From assembly GCA_003159055.1 (NCBI GenBank), contig PMLH01000261.1:1-7991 (forward strand): DNA of 7,991 bases, read 5' to 3'. Positions within the stretch are counted from its first letter, which is position 1, and each line of letters begins with the position of its first letter. Made by a program: the position numbers and the translations under genes. Shown one piece after another: positions 6,126-7,991 of the stretch. Under the pieces are notes generated by a model. That model was not told the origin of the DNA, ran no database searches, and saw only the letters and a program-made list of their open reading frames with translations. Origin of the DNA: Myxococcales bacterium (GTDB lineage Bacteria; Myxococcota; Polyangia; Fen-1088).

Positions 6126-7274
6126 TCAGCGACCCGGACGGACGGCGCGCGCGATCTCGGACACCGACGCGGCCAGCGAGGAAGCGGTATGCTCGACTTG
6201 CTCGGACGTGGTCATGCGCGAGAGCGAAAAGCGCAACGAGCCCGTGCTGGTCGGTACGCCGAGCGCACGCAGAACCCTGCTTTGCTCGCGCGTTCGCGTC
6301 GAGCACGCCGCACCTTCCGATGCGAAAACCGACCGTGCCTCCAGCGCATGCAGCACCGGCTCCGCCGGTAGATCGGGAAGCAGGATGCTGCTGATCTGGG
6401 GGGCGCGTGGGGTGACCCGTGAAACCGCAGGTTTCAACCGCGGGAGACTTTGGAAGATCAGGTCTTCCAGCTGGTCGCGCAGCTTCGCCACGCGGGCGCC
6501 GCTGTCGTGCTCCTTAAGCGCCAGGGTCGCGGCCACACCGAACCCGACGCAGGCCGGAAGGTTCTCGGTGCCGGAACGCAAGTCGCGTTCTTGTCCGCCG
6601 CCACCGTAGAGCGACGCGAGGTTTTTGCCCCGGCGAAGCCAGAGCGCGCCGACGCCTTTCGGGCCATGCAGCTTGTGCGCCGAGATGGCAATGGAATCTG
6701 CGCCCTTGGTGCGCACGTCGACCGGGAGGAGACCGGCAAATTGGACGGCATCCACGTGCAAGTGAATCTTGCGGCCGAGGCTGCGCAAGGCGCGCGCGAC
6801 ATCCGCCACCGGCTGCAGGACCCCGATTTCGTTGTTCGCCAGCATGATGGCCACGACCGACGTTTCAGGGCGAATCGCAGCCAGCACCGCTTCGACGGCG
6901 GCGCGGCCGTCTCTTTCTGGCGCGACCTCGCTTATCTCCCAACCCTCCGCTGCCAACTTGCGCGCCGACTGGTAGACGGCGGCGTGCTCGATGCTGCTCA
7001 CCACCACGTGACGACCGCGGGCGGCGCGCGCCGAACCCAGGAAGCCTAGGGCGTTGGCTTCCGTGCCGCTGCCCGTGAAGATGACCTCATCGGGCTCGGC
7101 GTGAATCAGCGCCGCGACCTCTTCTCGTGCCCGTGCCAGGGTCCGCGCGGCGGCCGCACCCAGTCCGTGCAGCGAGGAAGGATTCGCGAAGTGGTCGCGC
7201 ATGGCTTGCGCCACCGCCTCGATGACTTCGGGAACCGGCATCGTCGTCGCAGCGTTGTCGAGGTAGGTCATCAT
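6126..7274 (-). CDS. Cysteine desulfurase, NifS/IscS class (group I), PLP-dependent
   Basis: It converts cysteine to alanine and holds the sulfur as a persulfide on its own cysteine for delivery to acceptors. It has 382 residues from Met at 7274. Family marks, in that numbering: YLDNAATT (4-11), NPSSLHG (31-37), GSGTEAN (68-74), His97 (SIEHAAV), which stacks on PLP, LANNEIG (146-152), Asp175 (HVDAVQ), and the PLP lysine Lys201 in SAHKLHGPKG. GGGGQE and RSGTEN follow, with catalytic Cys324 in SEGAACSTR, set in a loop of group I length. The frame is open upstream to 7433, but YLDNAATT must lie at the N-terminus, so the ATG ATG at 7274/7271 is the start; no clear ribosome binding site is seen. 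thiI lies next downstream, so a dedicated ThiI donor, like B. subtilis NifZ, is the likely role. A housekeeping IscS cannot be excluded, but no iscU or iscR is present here. Confidence 0.92.
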   Translation of the reverse strand: MMTYLDNAATTMPVPEVIEAVAQAMRDHFANPSSLHGLGAAAARTLARAREEVAALIHAEPDEVIFTGSGTEANALGFLGSARAARGRHVVVSSIEHAAVYQSARKLAAEGWEISEVAPERDGRAAVEAVLAAIRPETSVVAIMLANNEIGVLQPVADVARALRSLGRKIHLHVDAVQFAGLLPVDVRTKGADSIAISAHKLHGPKGVGALWLRRGKNLASLYGGGGQERDLRSGTENLPACVGFGVAATLALKEHDSGARVAKLRDQLEDLIFQSLPRLKPAVSRVTPRAPQISSILLPDLPAEPVLHALEARSVFASEGAACSTRTREQSRVLRALGVPTSTGSLRFSLSRMTTSEQVEHTASSLAASVSEIARAVRPGR

Positions 7275-7371
7275 GGCCGTGGCAGACCGCCAGCATACTG
7301 CAAGTTGGTGGGGATGCTGCAGGATGGAACCAACACGACCTGTTGACCCCATAGCGCCTGCGGCACGGCAC

Positions 7372-7887
7372 TCAAGGACCGCCGCCAAGAGGTTTTTCCA
7401 TCCATAGCACCGGCACCCAGGTCGGGGCGCCACGGAGGCCCTCTGGTCCGCCCCGCGCGCGGAATCCGGCCCGTTCGTAGAACCCGACCGCGTTCAAGGA
7501 CATCGCACCGCAGAGACGCTGGCAGTGGGCGGCACGGGCACGCGATTCGATGGCCGCGAGGAGTGCATGCCCCACGCCTTGCCCCTGAAGCCCGGCGTCT
7601 ACGAAAAGCGCGCGCAACAAGCCTGTCCTTGGATCGAGTTGCGTCGCACCAACCAAGCGCCCGCCGATTTCCGCGACTAGGGTTTCGAACGGGCCCAGCG
7701 CTTCGATGAACAGCGAAGACGCATATCCCACGTAGACCGATCGGCGCTGGCGCTCGTCGTAGTCGTCGCGGCAACCGTGCTCGATAGCGCGCTCGATCAG
7801 CCGAAGAATCCCCGAGACGTCCTCGAACCGCGCAAGACGGATCGACATGGACGGCGCGCCGACTGGCAGAAGCTCGCGTTGCTTCAT
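7372..7887 (-). CDS. GNAT-family N-acetyltransferase
   Basis: GNAT enzymes transfer an acetyl group from acetyl-CoA to an amine on a small molecule, protein or tRNA; the substrate here cannot be told. It has 171 residues. The core begins at MSIRLARFEDVSGILRLI (from residue 14). The central strand is TLVAEIGGRLVGATQL (69-84). Motif A is RALFVDAGLQGQGVGHALL (92-110), with the CoA pyrophosphate loop QGQGVG at 101-106. Motif B is SLNAVGFYERAGFRARG (130-146), typical of the C-terminal half of the fold. The ATG at 7887 has AGG 8 bases upstream; Met14 at 7848 matches the usual family start but has no binding site. The ATG overlaps the stop of an upstream open frame as ATGA. The desulfurase starts 97 bases downstream on the same strand, so co-transcription is possible, but no functional link is evident. 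Confidence 0.85.
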   Translation of the reverse strand: MKQRELLPVGAPSMSIRLARFEDVSGILRLIERAIEHGCRDDYDERQRRSVYVGYASSLFIEALGPFETLVAEIGGRLVGATQLDPRTGLLRALFVDAGLQGQGVGHALLAAIESRARAAHCQRLCGAMSLNAVGFYERAGFRARGGPEGLRGAPTWVPVLWMEKPLGGGP

Positions 7888-7991
7888 GATGGAAGCCTGG
7901 CACCGATGCCACTCATTTGCCCGGCTGTCTTCCAGATTTCCTCGGGGTACTTCATCCCTATCGTGGCACTACCGGTGCTGTCCTCGCTTGA
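7884..7991 (-). CDS. Possible C-terminal tail of an upstream gene cut by the window edge
   Basis: A frame open from the right edge encodes 35 residues (including MKYPEEIWKTAG, residues 13-24) and ends in a TGA that overlaps the GNAT start as ATGA, the usual sign of translational coupling. The residue mix (Lys, Glu, Trp, Tyr) is protein-like, but third-position GC looks lower than in the neighbours. I do not recognise the family. A short open frame at an edge is also easily due to chance, and the Met at residue 13 could instead start a 23-residue peptide. Confidence 0.25.
   Translation of the reverse strand, partial: SSEDSTGSATIGMKYPEEIWKTAGQMSGIGARLPS

Noticed and set aside
6049..6306. 86-residue N-terminal extension of ThiI
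   Set aside because: The family starts at the motif found just after Met at 6048, and the extension overlaps the desulfurase coding region by about 180 bases.
5614..6609. 331-codon plus-strand frame across thiI and the desulfurase
   Set aside because: It spans the ends of two well-supported minus-strand genes and shows no domain; a GC-driven shadow.
7304..7334. Inverted repeat GTTGGT/ACCAAC between the GNAT and desulfurase genes, considered as a terminator
   Set aside because: Only six base pairs around a 19-base loop and no T-run; too weak to call.
7275..7433. 53-residue N-terminal extension of the desulfurase, overlapping the GNAT 3' end
   Set aside because: Group I desulfurases begin a few residues before YLDNAATT, so the ATG at 7274 or 7271 is the start.
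1..7991. Searched for CRISPR repeats, tRNA genes, insertion-sequence ends, toxin-antitoxin pairs and phage genes
   Set aside because: No supporting pattern was seen; composition and gene content look like ordinary chromosome throughout.

Overview
This window is high-GC bacterial DNA (well over 60% by eye) with long shadow reading frames on both strands. It holds six full-length genes, one gene cut by the left edge, and a possible gene tail at the right edge. The best lineage clue is the AgmX/PglI-type C-terminal domain in the proline-rich gene at 3661-4761. That domain is typical of Myxococcota and related former Deltaproteobacteria, so I infer a myxobacterium-like host, though no marker gene here proves it. 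I see no tRNA, rRNA, CRISPR array, insertion sequence, phage gene or attachment site.

Layout, left to right. At 1-739 (minus) is the N-terminal part of an exported M15-type (DUF882) zinc peptidase that acts on peptidoglycan; its gene continues beyond the left edge. A 99-base divergent spacer follows, then serA at 839-2011 (plus), a type II D-3-phosphoglycerate dehydrogenase that starts serine synthesis. serA converges, with only 20 bases between stop codons, on a long run of minus-strand genes. In transcription order these are: a possible gene tail at the right edge, a GNAT acetyltransferase (7887-7372), a NifS/IscS-type cysteine desulfurase (7274-6126), thiI (6048-4882), a TonB-like proline-rich anchored protein (4761-3661) and a GT-C membrane glycosyltransferase (3621-2032).

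Two functional pairs stand out. The desulfurase and ThiI form a sulfur relay: the desulfurase makes a persulfide from cysteine, and ThiI uses it to make 4-thiouridine in tRNA. This ThiI has no rhodanese domain. The proline-rich protein and the glycosyltransferase are 39 bases apart on the same strand and are both envelope proteins, so they may act together on surface glycans or on trans-periplasm coupling. The spacer between the two pairs carries two perfect 7-base inverted repeats, one just after the thiI stop, and probably marks the transcription boundary.

Most of the window is housekeeping or ordinary envelope biology. I found no convincing undescribed defence or mobile system. The least ordinary features are the pilin-like membrane helix on the proline-rich protein, Asp in place of the catalytic Glu in SerA, and the missing ribosome binding site and basic n-region at the start of the peptidase.
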